Assembly (NCBI GenBank): GCA_016865855.1
Contig: VGNX01000004.1
Span: forward strand, 18,890-82,889
Length of the DNA stretch: 64,000 bases
Direction: 5' to 3'
Origin: Chloroflexota bacterium
Lineage (GTDB): Bacteria > Chloroflexota > Dehalococcoidia > GIF9 > UBA5629
Shown here in pieces: positions 45,463-54,520 of the stretch. The notes under the pieces were generated by a model. That model ran no database searches and was not told the origin of the DNA. It was given only the letters and a program-made list of their open reading frames with translations. Each line of letters begins with the position of its first letter. The first letter of the stretch is position 1. The translations under genes and the position numbers were made by a program.

Positions 45463-46641
45463 GTGAATTTTGTTACTCTAGCCATAAAGAATTTACTACG
45501 TCGGCGTGGCAGAACGATTTTGACTATACTGGGAGTTGCCATAGCCATCGCTGTATTGTTCAGCCTCCTTTCTTTTAATTCGGGCTACGAGAAGCAACTG
45601 AGCGGGGAGCTTGACAATTTAGGTATTCATATTCTGGCGGTGCCTAAAGGATGCCCTTATGAGGCCGCTTCGCTCATCATCCACGGCGGCGTCATTCCAA
45701 AATACCTGATGGGTTCAGCTATTGACGAGGTGAAGAAAGTTGATGGCATAGAGGTCGCCAGCCCTATGCTCCTTCAGCAGTACTACAAAGAGGGCAGACC
45801 GCACATCGTATACGGCATTGATAGTGATGACATGAAACGTCTTAAGCCGTGGTGGCAGGTTGAAGGCAGGCTTTTCACACAGAATGAAGGCAATGTCTTG
45901 GTTATCGGGCGAAACCTGGCTGAGGAGGAAGGGAAACCAAAGAAAAATGTTGGCGATGTAGTGCCTTTTGGGCCAGATGGGACACCATTTACTATTGTTG
46001 GTATCCTGGAAAGGACGGGCACGCAGGACGACGAGTTCCATTTCGTGCCTCTTCCGATGGCACAAAGGGTTTTTGACAAGCCTGACCAGATAACAACTAT
46101 AGCTATCATGGTAAAAGATATTTCCAAAATATCTGAAATTTCGGGCCAGCTAGAGAAGATTCCTGACGTCCAGGTGGTTACAATGACTCAGATAATGGGC
46201 ACCATTATGAACCTTGTTGGCTCAGCGCAGACGCTTCTCATTTCGGTCATTATTATAGCCATCATCATCAGTGCTGTTGGCATAATCAATACGCTCCTCA
46301 TGTCAGTTAACGAGAGGACGAGGGAATTCGGAATGATGAAGGCTGTAGGAGCTTCCGGGCTTGATATAGGTAAACTGGTTTTTATTGAAACGCTGCTCAT
46401 TACTGCCGGTGGTGGGATACTTGGCTTGATGATTGCGATATTCGGTTCTGGCTTAATCGAGGGCTTTGTCAGGGAAATAGTCCCTTACGCCCCAGCCGGC
46501 AACCTAATGACGCCTGAGCCCGGGTTAATCGGGTTGTGTTTGTTGTTTTCGGTCGGTATCGGATTTGTCTGCGGAATATATCCGGCGATCAGGTCGTCTC
46601 GCTTAACACCTATGGAGGCTATACGGAGTAATCTGGAATGA
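45463..46641 (+). CDS. ABC exporter permease, FtsX/MacB type (1)
   Basis: The 392-residue protein has the MacB/FtsX architecture: an N-terminal helix (about 20-40), an extracytoplasmic MacB_PCD domain (about 45-250) and three C-terminal helices (about 260-285, 310-340, 355-380). The coupling region RTREFGMMKAVGAS is present. It forms a transporter with the ATPase encoded next (ATGA overlap). GTG start. Substrates of this family are lipoproteins, peptides or small molecules. It sits between a lipoprotein and cysK genes, which hints at a sulfur- or thiol-related role, but that is only positional. Confidence 0.9.
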   Translation: MNFVTLAIKNLLRRRGRTILTILGVAIAIAVLFSLLSFNSGYEKQLSGELDNLGIHILAVPKGCPYEAASLIIHGGVIPKYLMGSAIDEVKKVDGIEVASPMLLQQYYKEGRPHIVYGIDSDDMKRLKPWWQVEGRLFTQNEGNVLVIGRNLAEEEGKPKKNVGDVVPFGPDGTPFTIVGILERTGTQDDEFHFVPLPMAQRVFDKPDQITTIAIMVKDISKISEISGQLEKIPDVQVVTMTQIMGTIMNLVGSAQTLLISVIIIAIIISAVGIINTLLMSVNERTREFGMMKAVGASGLDIGKLVFIETLLITAGGGILGLMIAIFGSGLIEGFVREIVPYAPAGNLMTPEPGLIGLCLLFSVGIGFVCGIYPAIRSSRLTPMEAIRSNLE

Positions 46642-47306
46642 AAAAAGAAGAAGTTATTTCAGCAAAAGAGTTAACCAAGATATACCGGCGCGGTAGCGAA
46701 GAAATACATGCCCTTAATGATGTCAGCTTTGCTATCAGGAAGGGTGAGTTTGTAGCTGTTGTGGGGCCTTCTGGCTCTGGTAAGACAACGATGTTAAACC
46801 TCATAGGCTGTCTTGACACTCCGACTCGGGGTAGCCTCAGGTTGAATGGCACCGAAATTAGCGGCCTTAAGGAGAAGGACCTGGTTAAACTGCGCCGCGA
46901 AAATATAGGGTTTGTTTTTCAGCAGTTCTTTCTCCTGCCGACTTTAACTGTGCGGGAGAATATAGAGTTGCCGCTTCTTTTTAACAGAAAAGATGGTTAT
47001 AAGAGCAAGATAGATGAGATAATCGGGCTCGTTGGACTTAAAGCCAGAGCCGAGCACTTGCCCAGCCAGCTTAGCGGTGGAGAAATGCAGCGGGTAGCTA
47101 TTGGCAGGGCACTTGTCAACGAACCGAAGATTATCCTGGCTGATGAGCCCACCGGCAACCTGGATTCGGCTACAGCACTTAAAATCTTTGAACTTTTCCG
47201 GAATCTCAACAGTCAGGGGCTTACCTTAATTATTGTCAGCCATAATCTGGAGCTGGCAAAAATAGCTCACAGGAAAATTTACTTGAGAGATGGCCAAGTT
47301 GTCTGA
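46638..47306 (+). CDS. ABC transporter ATPase, LolD type (1)
   Basis: The 222-residue ATPase has Walker [10 protein letters not shown] near 42, the Q-loop, signature [15 protein letters not shown] near 140, Walker [13 protein letters not shown] and the H-loop [10 protein letters not shown]. It powers the FtsX-type permease encoded immediately upstream. The 3' end has a decayed copy at 40354-40478. It is followed by the truncated cysK copy, which shares its ribosome site sequence with the intact cysK. Confidence 0.95.
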   Translation: MKKEEVISAKELTKIYRRGSEEIHALNDVSFAIRKGEFVAVVGPSGSGKTTMLNLIGCLDTPTRGSLRLNGTEISGLKEKDLVKLRRENIGFVFQQFFLLPTLTVRENIELPLLFNRKDGYKSKIDEIIGLVGLKARAEHLPSQLSGGEMQRVAIGRALVNEPKIILADEPTGNLDSATALKIFELFRNLNSQGLTLIIVSHNLELAKIAHRKIYLRDGQVV

Positions 47307-47347
47307 TGTTTTTAGGGCTTCGTTTATAACAGATAGGAGGTGAACCA

Positions 47348-48175
47348 ATGGCAAAAACAATTCAGAAAGTGGAGAAGCTTCAGTATAAGACTATAGAGAT
47401 ACCGAAGCTAACCAGAGGCATAGCCAAGGATTCTACCGAGTTGATTGGGAATACACCTTTGGTCAGATTGAACCGTATAACCGATGGCGCCAAGGCAGAG
47501 GTAGTGGCAAAGCTTGAGTCCTTTAATCCTCTAGGAAGTGTAAAGGACAGGATAGGGGTGTCAATGATTGTTGATGCCGAGGAGAAGGGGCTGATTACCA
47601 AGGATACGGTAGTCGTTGAGCCTACCAGCGGCAACACAGGTATTGCTCTAGCTTTCGTCTGCGCTGCCAGAGGATATAAGTTACTCCTGACTATGCCTGA
47701 TACCATGTCCCTGGAGCGGAGGCAACTTCTAGCTATTTTCGGTGCTGAGCTAGTGCTAACTCCTGGGGCAGAGGGTATGCCGGGGGCTGTAAAAAGGGCG
47801 GAGCAGTTAGTGGCAGAAAATCCGAACTATGTTATGCCACAGCAGTTCAAGAACCCGTCAAATCCAGAGGTGCACCGTCTGACCACGGCTGAGGAGATCT
47901 GGAGAGATACCGAGGGCAAGGTGGATATTTTAGTGGCTGGCGTTGGAACTGGCGGTACTATTACTGGAGTAGCCGAGGTGATAAAAAGTAGAAAGCCCGA
48001 ATTTAAGGCTATTGCTGTCGAGCCAGTCGCCTCGCCTGTTCTTTCAGGCGGAAAACCTGGCCCTCATAAGATACAGGGTATCGGTGCCGGTTTTGTTCCA
48101 GATGTTATGAGATTAGACCTTGCTGATGAGATTATTAAGGTTACCAACGAGGATGCTGGAATAATGGCCAGCTAA
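47348..48175 (+). pseudogene. Truncated second cysteine synthase copy
   Basis: The 275-codon frame is nearly identical to the intact cysK (40519) up to NEDAGIMA, then stops at SER-TAA. The last 62 residues are missing, including GISSGAATW and [10 protein letters not shown], which contribute to the PLP site and C-terminal fold. The DNA similarity also includes the AGGAGGTGAACCAATGGC start region. The copy ends where a GGAGGAG site for the next permease gene begins, as though a deletion joined the two. It is unlikely to be active alone, although a stable partial protein cannot be excluded. Confidence 0.85.
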
Positions 48176-48187
48176 GGAGGAGATTTA

Positions 48188-49372
48188 ATGAAGTTATACC
48201 AGATAGTACTGAAAGACATAATGCGAAGAAAAAGGCAGATGCTGTATTCTGCCCTGGGTGTAGCTATCGGCACGATGACAGTTGTCGGTATACTAACAAT
48301 AGCTGTTGCTGGAGAAGCAAAAATTTATAACCAGGTGGATAAATACGGCGCTAACTTGACGGTCATACCGGCAATAAATCAGCTTGATATGAAGTTAGGC
48401 GACCTCAGTCTTGGAACTCTGGCAGTTGGGGACAACTATATCCCCGATACAACATTGTTAAAGGTCAAGCAGATAACTGATGATAAGATAAAGGAGTCTT
48501 TGTGTGTTGATGGTACTGCTGCTGTGGTTTCTCCAAAGCTGTACATTAACACTAATGTGAGGGGAGTATCTGTGACGGTGGTGGGAATTAACCCGCAGGA
48601 AGAAGGCAAAATCAAGACATGGTGGAGAGTGCAAGAAGGCGAATACATCAATGGCACAGACCAAGCCTTGGTTGGGTCAATAGCTGCCCAGTTGCTAAAA
48701 TTGAGTGTTGGCGAGACTATTACGCTGAACAAAGCTGATGTAACTGTGGCTGGAATTCTTGTGGAGACCGGTTCCAACGACGACTATCAAATTTTTGTTC
48801 CTATAGGAACCTTGCAAAAAGCATTTGACAAGGATGGACTAGTTTCTTCTGTTGATATTCGGGCTCCGTGTAACGCCTGTCCTGTGGATCATATTACTGA
48901 TGATATAAATAAAGGTGTATCGGGAGTGCGGGCGATTGCCGTTAAACAGATAGCTGACTCTGAAGTGGGCATGGTGGAGAGAATGAAGAAATTTATGTTG
49001 GCACTGGCCGGAATTACGCTGGCTGTTGGCTGTTTCGGGGTCACCAACACTATGATAACGTCGGTGCACCGAAGAATCAAAGATATCGGGATAATGAGGG
49101 CAGTAGGCGCATCACGCAATCAAATACTAAAGGTGTTCATTTATGAGGCCATCGTTATTGGAGTAGTAGGCGGCATCTTTGGATATGTAATTGGAACGCT
49201 GCTGGCTTATGCTGTTGGACCAATAATCTTTGCCGGAGTAAACGTTGTATATCTTCCTCAGTATCTGCCCCTCTCATTAGCCCTGGCAATCTTTATTGCT
49301 GTCCTTGCCACCGTGTATCCGTCATATTTAGCAGCAAAAATTAAAGTTGCTGACTCTTTCAGGTCTTTATGA
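48188..49372 (+). CDS. ABC exporter permease, FtsX/MacB type (2)
   Basis: The 394-residue permease has an N-terminal helix (about 20-42), a MacB_PCD-like periplasmic domain (about 45-255) and C-terminal helices (about 265-290, 315-340, 355-380), with RRIKDIGIMRAVGAS as the coupling segment. It has an NACPVDHI cysteine pair in the extracytoplasmic domain. It is followed by its ATPase after 8 bases. The decayed start at 44794 derives from a relative of this gene. The ribosome site is AAGGAGGAG. Confidence 0.9.
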   Translation: MKLYQIVLKDIMRRKRQMLYSALGVAIGTMTVVGILTIAVAGEAKIYNQVDKYGANLTVIPAINQLDMKLGDLSLGTLAVGDNYIPDTTLLKVKQITDDKIKESLCVDGTAAVVSPKLYINTNVRGVSVTVVGINPQEEGKIKTWWRVQEGEYINGTDQALVGSIAAQLLKLSVGETITLNKADVTVAGILVETGSNDDYQIFVPIGTLQKAFDKDGLVSSVDIRAPCNACPVDHITDDINKGVSGVRAIAVKQIADSEVGMVERMKKFMLALAGITLAVGCFGVTNTMITSVHRRIKDIGIMRAVGASRNQILKVFIYEAIVIGVVGGIFGYVIGTLLAYAVGPIIFAGVNVVYLPQYLPLSLALAIFIAVLATVYPSYLAAKIKVADSFRSL

Positions 49373-49380
49373 GGTGAAAA

Positions 49381-50058
49381 ATGCTAGAAATCAAAAATGT
49401 ATCAAAAATTTATAGTTCAGGCTTGGCTAAAGTAATTGCCTTGGATGATGTTTCCTTACGTGTGAATAAAGGGGACTTCATAGCTATTATGGGGCCTTCA
49501 GGAAGTGGCAAGACTACGCTGTTGAATATCATCGGTGGTTTGGAACAATCTTCCAGTGGCGAGGTGATTTTGGATGGACAGCGCATGGATAATCTAGATG
49601 AAAATGCCCTTGTCTCTATCAGGAGAGGAAAACTCGCTTATGTTTTTCAGGCGTATCATTTAATCCCGTCTCTCACCGCTCTGGAGAATGTGTTATTACC
49701 TTTGACTTTTTGTGGAGTAAGAGACGGCGATGAGAAAGCCTCCGATGTTTTAGAAAAAGTGGGTTTAAAAGAAAGGGCTCAGCATAAACCCGGTGAATTA
49801 AGTGGCGGAGAACAGCAGAGGGTAGCTATTGCTAGGGCACTGGTTACTGACCCGTTATTTATCCTGGCGGATGAGCCAACGGGCAACATGGACCAAAAAA
49901 CAGGCAGAGAAATCTTAGATTTATTCGATACCTTGCATAAAGAGGGACATACAATCATTATGATTACACATAATCCTGAGATAGCGGAGCATGCCTCAGG
50001 AATCGTCGTTCTACAGGATGGACAAATAGTGAATAGATTGAATAAAAAGGGCAATTAG
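49381..50058 (+). CDS. ABC transporter ATPase, LolD type (2)
   Basis: The 225-residue ATPase has Walker [10 protein letters not shown] near 39, signature LSGGEQQRVAIARAL near 140, Walker [13 protein letters not shown] and H-loop HNPEIAEHA. It pairs with the permease just upstream. It is similar to the first ATPase but clearly diverged, so the two exporters probably differ in substrate. Confidence 0.95.
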   Translation: MLEIKNVSKIYSSGLAKVIALDDVSLRVNKGDFIAIMGPSGSGKTTLLNIIGGLEQSSSGEVILDGQRMDNLDENALVSIRRGKLAYVFQAYHLIPSLTALENVLLPLTFCGVRDGDEKASDVLEKVGLKERAQHKPGELSGGEQQRVAIARALVTDPLFILADEPTGNMDQKTGREILDLFDTLHKEGHTIIMITHNPEIAEHASGIVVLQDGQIVNRLNKKGN

Positions 50059-50172
50059 TTTGCCAAATATGACAGCCTGGCAGCGATGTGCCATAGCGTG
50101 CTGATGGAGCATCCGAATGTCACCAAACACAGGATTGAAAAAGTAATGGGGTGGGAATTTGTCTCAGGCTAA
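50059..50172 (+). pseudogene. Possible 3' remnant of a lost gene
   Basis: Directly after the ATPase stop, 37 codons stay open in the same frame and read FAKYDSLAAMCHSVLMEHPN and on to GWEFVSG before TAA, which looks protein-like. No family can be assigned. It overlaps the TTG start of thrC. It may be the tail of a deleted gene. Confidence 0.3.
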
Positions 50173-51385
50173 AACTTTGCGTTGCCGAAAGTGCGGGCAG
50201 GAATACCCCTTACAACCTATGAGGGTCTGTGACTTTTGCCTTAGCCCGGTTGAGGTCAACTACGACTACAAGGCTATGGCTGGGGTGCTCAGCCGTGAGA
50301 AAATCGCCGAAGGCCCTTTCACTATGTGGCGCTATCGTAGCCTGCTTCCTGTTGAAGGCAAGGAGGAGATTGATATTGGCACCGGCTTTACGCCTCTGCT
50401 TAAAGCTGATAATCTGGGACGTGAGCTGGGGCTAGACGAATTTTACATCAAAAATGACTGCCTTAATCCAACCTATTCTTTTAAGGACAGAGCTGTCGCA
50501 GTTGCTGTAACCAAAGCACGTGAGTTCGGTTTTGATACGGTGGCCTGTGCCTCAACAGGTAACCTGGCTGCCAGTGTTGCTGCTCATGCGGCTAAGGCAA
50601 ACATGAAGGCCTATGTCTTTGTCCCCGCCAATGTGGAACCGGGGAAGCTGGTAGGAGTAGCAATCTATAAGCCAAACCTGGTTACTGTCGACGGAAGCTA
50701 TGATGATGTCAACCGCCTCTGCGCCGAGCTGGCGCAAAGATATAACTGGGGCTTCATCAACATTAATCTCAGGCCATATTATGCCGAGGGTAGCAAGACG
50801 CTGGGGTTTGAAGTGGCTGAGCAGCTGGGGTGGCGACCCCCAGACTGTGTAGTTGTGCCTGCTGCCTCAGGTCTCCTTTTTACCCGGATTTGGAAGGGGC
50901 TACAGGAACTAGCTATGCTTAAGCTGATCGGACCGGTAAATACTCACATGTATCTGACCCAGGCTACGGGTAGCTCACCAATTGTAAACGCTTTTGATGC
51001 AGGTAGCCTTCATGTCCATCCGGTGCTGCCAAATACTATGGTTACTTCCATAGCCATTGGCAATCCAGCTGATGGTTATTATGCCTTGATGGTTGCTAGA
51101 CAGTCAGGAGGTGGTGCCCAGGCTGTCACAGATGAGGAAGCTATCGAAGGAATGAAATTGCTGGCACAAACTGAAGGCATTTTTGCCGAGGCTGCCGGCG
51201 GGGTCGTGATTGCCGGAGTGAAGAAGCTGGCTGCTGCTGGGATAATTAAAAGAGGCCAGCTTACGGTCGCTTGCATCACCGGAGCTGGCCCAAGAACACA
51301 AGAGATTGTTTCAGACGTCGTCCGCCCGTTTCATGTCAAACCCAATTTGGAGTCGTTCAGTGAGGTGCTCGGTGTACAGGTTTGA
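50159..51385 (+). CDS. thrC: Threonine synthase-like PLP enzyme
   Basis: The 408-residue protein has an N-terminal zinc ribbon (CRKCG...CDFC at about 8-27), the PLP lysine in NPTYSFKDRAVAVAV near 106 and ASTGNLAASVAAHAAKA near 131, as typical of threonine synthase. The reaction is O-phosphohomoserine to threonine. Archaeal relatives of this type include cysteate synthase, so the substrate is not fully certain, and the sulfur-rich neighbourhood makes this worth noting. It starts at TTG. Confidence 0.87.
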   Translation: MSQAKTLRCRKCGQEYPLQPMRVCDFCLSPVEVNYDYKAMAGVLSREKIAEGPFTMWRYRSLLPVEGKEEIDIGTGFTPLLKADNLGRELGLDEFYIKNDCLNPTYSFKDRAVAVAVTKAREFGFDTVACASTGNLAASVAAHAAKANMKAYVFVPANVEPGKLVGVAIYKPNLVTVDGSYDDVNRLCAELAQRYNWGFININLRPYYAEGSKTLGFEVAEQLGWRPPDCVVVPAASGLLFTRIWKGLQELAMLKLIGPVNTHMYLTQATGSSPIVNAFDAGSLHVHPVLPNTMVTSIAIGNPADGYYALMVARQSGGGAQAVTDEEAIEGMKLLAQTEGIFAEAAGGVVIAGVKKLAAAGIIKRGQLTVACITGAGPRTQEIVSDVVRPFHVKPNLESFSEVLGVQV

Positions 51386-51435
51386 AATCATTACCTGTGT
51401 TAGATTAAGATTACATAAGCCAGAGGCAGGAGGAT

Positions 51436-51681
51436 ATGATGGCTAAGAGGCAAGTGATGTTTACCTTCCCCCGCGAGTTGATAAAGGAGCCGGTCATTTA
51501 TAATCTCTCGCATAAGTTCCAGGTGGTGACTAATATACGCCGTGCTGACGTATCAGAAGACAGGGGTTGGGTGGTGCTGGAACTGGAAGGTGAAGACAAA
51601 GAGATTGAAGCCGGCATTGCCTGGGTTAGAGACAAGGGTGTTAGAGTTGACCCGATAGTTGGTGATATTGTTGAGGGCTGA
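51436..51681 (+). CDS. NIL-domain protein
   Basis: The 81-residue protein is a NIL domain: VMFTFPRELIKEPVIYNLSHKFQVVTNIRRADVSEDRGWVVLELEG. This small domain is found at the C-terminus of methionine ABC ATPases (MetN), where it binds methionine, and with ferredoxins in homocysteine synthesis systems of anaerobes. Here it stands alone. It lies 3 bases upstream of a cysteine desulfurase gene. It has a GGAGG ribosome site; the start could be either of the two adjacent ATGs. It may bind methionine or homocysteine or take part in sulfur transfer. Confidence 0.85.
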   Translation: MMAKRQVMFTFPRELIKEPVIYNLSHKFQVVTNIRRADVSEDRGWVVLELEGEDKEIEAGIAWVRDKGVRVDPIVGDIVEG

Positions 51682-51684
51682 GAG

Positions 51685-52851
51685 ATGAAGAGAATATATC
51701 TGGATTACGCTGCTACTACGCCGACACATCCTGAGGTGATGAAGGCGATGTTGCCCTATTTCACTGATTCATTCGGCAACCCTTCCAGCATACATTCGCT
51801 TGGCCAGGAAGCTAAGGAAGCCATTGAAAAAGCGCGGAATCAGGTTGCAGCTCTTATCGGTGCTAAAAGTGAGGAGGTTGTTTTTACCGGCAGCGGGACA
51901 GAAGCGGATAACTTTGTCTTGAAGGGTGTGGCATTGGCAAACCAGGGCAAGGGAAATCACATTATTACCAGCTCAATCGAGCATCATGCCGTGCTGGAGA
52001 CCTGTAAGTTTCTGGAAAAACAGGGATTCTCGGTCACCTATCTTCCTGTAGATGGTTATGGCATGGTTGACCCAAGCGGTGTCAAAAAGGCAATCACAGG
52101 TAAGACCGTCCTCATTTCAGTTATGCATGCCAACAATGAAGTCGGCACTGTAGAACCTATAGCCGAGATAGGGAATATCGCCAGGGAGGCGGAGATTTAC
52201 TTGCACACCGATGCCGTGCAAACAGCAGGGCATATCCCGGTAGATGTAAATAAGTTGAATGTTGACCTTCTGTCAATCTCGGCACACAAACTCTACGGTC
52301 CCAAGGGCATCGGTGCGCTGTATATCAGAAAAGGTACTAAGGTAAGCTCCTTTATGCATGGTGGTGACCAGGAGAGAGGAAAGCGGGCAAGCACTGAGAA
52401 TGTGCCCGCCATTGTGGGCTTTGGTAAAGCAACGGAAATTGCACAGCGAGAAATGCTCGAAGAAGCCCAAAAGCTGACTGTTCTCCGTGACCAGCTAATT
52501 GAAGGCATCCTTAAGAGCATCGAGCATATCCGATTGAATGGCCATCCCGTGATTAGGCTGCCCAACAATGTAAATGTCAGCGTTGATTATGCGGAAGGCG
52601 AGTCAATGCTGTTAAATTTGGATCTGGCCGGAATCTGTGTTTCCACAGGTTCAGCTTGTAGCTCATCGGCCCTTGAACCATCCCATGTTCTGGTGGCGAT
52701 GGGGCTGCCGCATTTACAGGCGCATGGTTCCCTGAGATTCACTTCAGGGAAGTGGACTACTGAGGAAGAGATAAATCAGGTTCTAAACGTACTCCCCGGA
52801 GTTGTTTCCAAGCTAAGGGCTATGTCCCCGCTTATCAAAAGCTCCAAATAG
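51685..52851 (+). CDS. Cysteine desulfurase (NifS/IscS type)
   Basis: This 388-residue class V PLP aminotransferase has His201-Lys202 in [12 protein letters not shown] (PLP lysine), [14 protein letters not shown] near 174 and the mobile-loop catalytic Cys325 in [11 protein letters not shown]. It extracts sulfur from cysteine as a persulfide for Fe-S clusters or for molybdenum-enzyme cofactors (FdhD). The adjacent NIL, AIR-synthase-like, MOSC and FdhD genes fit a sulfur-delivery role. No iscU or sufB gene is adjacent. Confidence 0.95.
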   Translation: MKRIYLDYAATTPTHPEVMKAMLPYFTDSFGNPSSIHSLGQEAKEAIEKARNQVAALIGAKSEEVVFTGSGTEADNFVLKGVALANQGKGNHIITSSIEHHAVLETCKFLEKQGFSVTYLPVDGYGMVDPSGVKKAITGKTVLISVMHANNEVGTVEPIAEIGNIAREAEIYLHTDAVQTAGHIPVDVNKLNVDLLSISAHKLYGPKGIGALYIRKGTKVSSFMHGGDQERGKRASTENVPAIVGFGKATEIAQREMLEEAQKLTVLRDQLIEGILKSIEHIRLNGHPVIRLPNNVNVSVDYAEGESMLLNLDLAGICVSTGSACSSSALEPSHVLVAMGLPHLQAHGSLRFTSGKWTTEEEINQVLNVLPGVVSKLRAMSPLIKSSK

Positions 52852-52900
52852 CCGCTGAATCAGTTGCTCAAATCATTCATAAGACAGGAGCGTGAACTCA

Positions 52901-53965
52901 ATGAGCGCAATGCCAGAGATAGGAAAGATTTCGCCCAAGCTCTTCGATGAGCTTATATCTACACGTCTGGGGGCTAAGATTGACGAAGTTCTGGTAGGGC
53001 CTCAGAACGGAGTAGATGTCGGCATTGTAGAAATCGGGGATAAGGCAGTTTCCTTTACCTGTGACCCTGTATTTATCGTGCCTGAATATGGATGGGAGAG
53101 GGCAGCCTGGTTTGCTATTCACATCATCGCCTCCGATTCCGTAACCAGCGGACTGAAACCCAGGTTTCTAGCTATAGATTTGAATCTGCCCATGGAGATG
53201 ACCGGCGAACAACTGGAGATAATGTGGAAGACCATGCACCATGAGTGTGTCAAACTGGGGATTTCTGTTATCACCGGCCATACAGGTAGGTATGAGAACT
53301 GCCATTATCCTATGGTGGGCGGGGCCACCATGGTGGGCATAGGCAATAAGGATGAATATGTCACTCCCAGACTGGCACGCGCTGGAGATAAGATAATCGT
53401 TACCAAGGGGCCTGCAATTGAAGCAACGGGTATCTTTGCCACTATGTTCCCTAAACTTATTGAGCATAAGTTTGGGAAGGACTTCAGCCAGAAAGCCCAA
53501 CGGATTTTTTACAAGATGTCAGTAGTGGATGATGCCATGACCGCAGTCAGTGTCGGGGTAAGAGATAATGGAGTTACCGCCATGCATGATGCCACTGAAT
53601 GCGGAATATGGGGTGGACTCTATGAAATCTCCCAAGCTGCCAGCCTGGGAGTCAGGGTAGAGATGGAGCGTATAGTAGTTGAGGATTGTGTGCCGGATAT
53701 ATGCAGGTATTTTGGCATCGACCCTTATACCTCTATCAGTGAAGGCACTTTAATCATATCCTGCCGGAGCCATAAAGCCCAGGATATATTAAAGGCGCTG
53801 CATCAGAAAGGTATTAAAGCCTCAATTGTCGGGGAGTTCACCGAGCCGAGACAAGGCATGGTGCTGGTAAGAGGAGGCAGGGAAGAAAAGCTGGAGCATC
53901 CTATTGTTGACCCATTCTGGAGCGCTTTCTATACGGCTCTTGAGAAGTATAAAGATCAACTCTGA
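52901..53965 (+). CDS. AIR-synthase/HypE-like protein of unknown function
   Basis: The ~354-residue protein has the AIR synthase/SelD/HypE/ThiL fold: an N-terminal domain with GPQNGVDVGIVEIGDKAVSFTCDPVFIVPEYGWERAAWFAIHI (ATP and metal-binding part) and a C-terminal domain with AMHDATECGIWGGLYEISQAASLGVRV near 235. It lacks the C-terminal cysteine of HypE and the Sec/Cys-Gly loop of SelD, so neither assignment holds. It probably phosphorylates a small molecule or protein in an ATP-dependent reaction. It follows the cysteine desulfurase. I chose the ATG at 52901; a GTG three codons upstream is too close to the ribosome site GGAG. Confidence 0.8.
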   Translation: MSAMPEIGKISPKLFDELISTRLGAKIDEVLVGPQNGVDVGIVEIGDKAVSFTCDPVFIVPEYGWERAAWFAIHIIASDSVTSGLKPRFLAIDLNLPMEMTGEQLEIMWKTMHHECVKLGISVITGHTGRYENCHYPMVGGATMVGIGNKDEYVTPRLARAGDKIIVTKGPAIEATGIFATMFPKLIEHKFGKDFSQKAQRIFYKMSVVDDAMTAVSVGVRDNGVTAMHDATECGIWGGLYEISQAASLGVRVEMERIVVEDCVPDICRYFGIDPYTSISEGTLIISCRSHKAQDILKALHQKGIKASIVGEFTEPRQGMVLVRGGREEKLEHPIVDPFWSAFYTALEKYKDQL

Positions 53966-53976
53966 GCCTCTTGGCC

Positions 53977-54117
53977 TGTCATTCTGAGGGAGCCCTTTGC
54001 CCATGTCATCCTGAGGAGCGAAGCGACGAAGGATCAGGCTCAGGATAAACTCCGCCACCGAAGAATCTCTAAGCGGATAGTCTGTGAGATTCTTCGCCTA
54101 CCGGGCTCAGAATGGCA
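53977..54117. repeat. Family B repeat, complex copy
   Basis: TGTCATTCTGAGGGAGCCC and, 30 bases later, TGTCATCCTGAGGAGCGAAG stack at the left. AGATTCTTCGCCTACCGGGC followed by TCAGAATGGCA mirrors them at the right. The arrangement matches the cluster at 18327. It lies between the AIR-synthase-like gene and the 51-residue ORF. Confidence 0.75.
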
Positions 54118-54243
54118 AAAAGCGTTGCTGAATAATCTTAATTTAGATTCATTCGACCAACTGAATAAAGAAGACTATAATATAGTGAATACCCGTATTG
54201 AGGATAGAGCCAACGAAGAATCTTAAACAGAAGGAGGCAAAAG

Positions 54244-54399
54244 GTGAAAATTGTAACATTGTGTAAAGAGGGCTCTTGCTGCCCGGTGGTAAAAATAACA
54301 GAGACACAGGTGGAAATAGGGGAGAAAGGTAACCTTTGCGTCCTCACCAGGGAACAATGGGAGACGCTCAAGGAAAAGATACTAAGCAAAGAGCTATAA
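54244..54399 (+). CDS. Small cysteine-containing protein (51 residues)
   Basis: The GTG at 54244 is preceded by AGAAGGAGGCAAAAG, a strong ribosome site. It opens a 51-residue frame, MKIVTLCKEGSCCPVVKITE..., with four cysteines (7, 12, 13, 32) and a charged C-terminal helix (EQWETLKEKILSKEL). It is too short for standard gene finders. Similar tiny proteins with CxxxxCC next to MOSC/FdhD or reductive-type enzymes would be worth checking. It sits between the sulfur genes and the MOSC gene. Function unknown; metal or persulfide binding is a guess. Confidence 0.65.
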   Translation: MKIVTLCKEGSCCPVVKITETQVEIGEKGNLCVLTREQWETLKEKILSKEL

Positions 54400-54520
54400 G
54401 ATAAAAGAAACCCATAGCCGGGCCTGCAGTTGCCATACCCACAGCTCGCCCGTGCTCTGAGAGCTGCACTTTTCGCCAGAGATTTCCTGGAAAGCTCTTT
54501 GCCTGATTGTAGATGACAAA

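Noticed and set aside
52901..53965. Selenophosphate synthetase or HypE
   Set aside because: The Cys/Sec-containing Gly-rich loop of SelD and the C-terminal Cys of HypE are not present, and no hyp or sel genes are adjacent.
54400..54520. Molybdenum cofactor riboswitch before the MOSC/fdhD genes
   Set aside because: There is some pairing (CAGCTC/GAGCTG) but none of the conserved Moco RNA motifs I know. Listed only as an unassigned leader.
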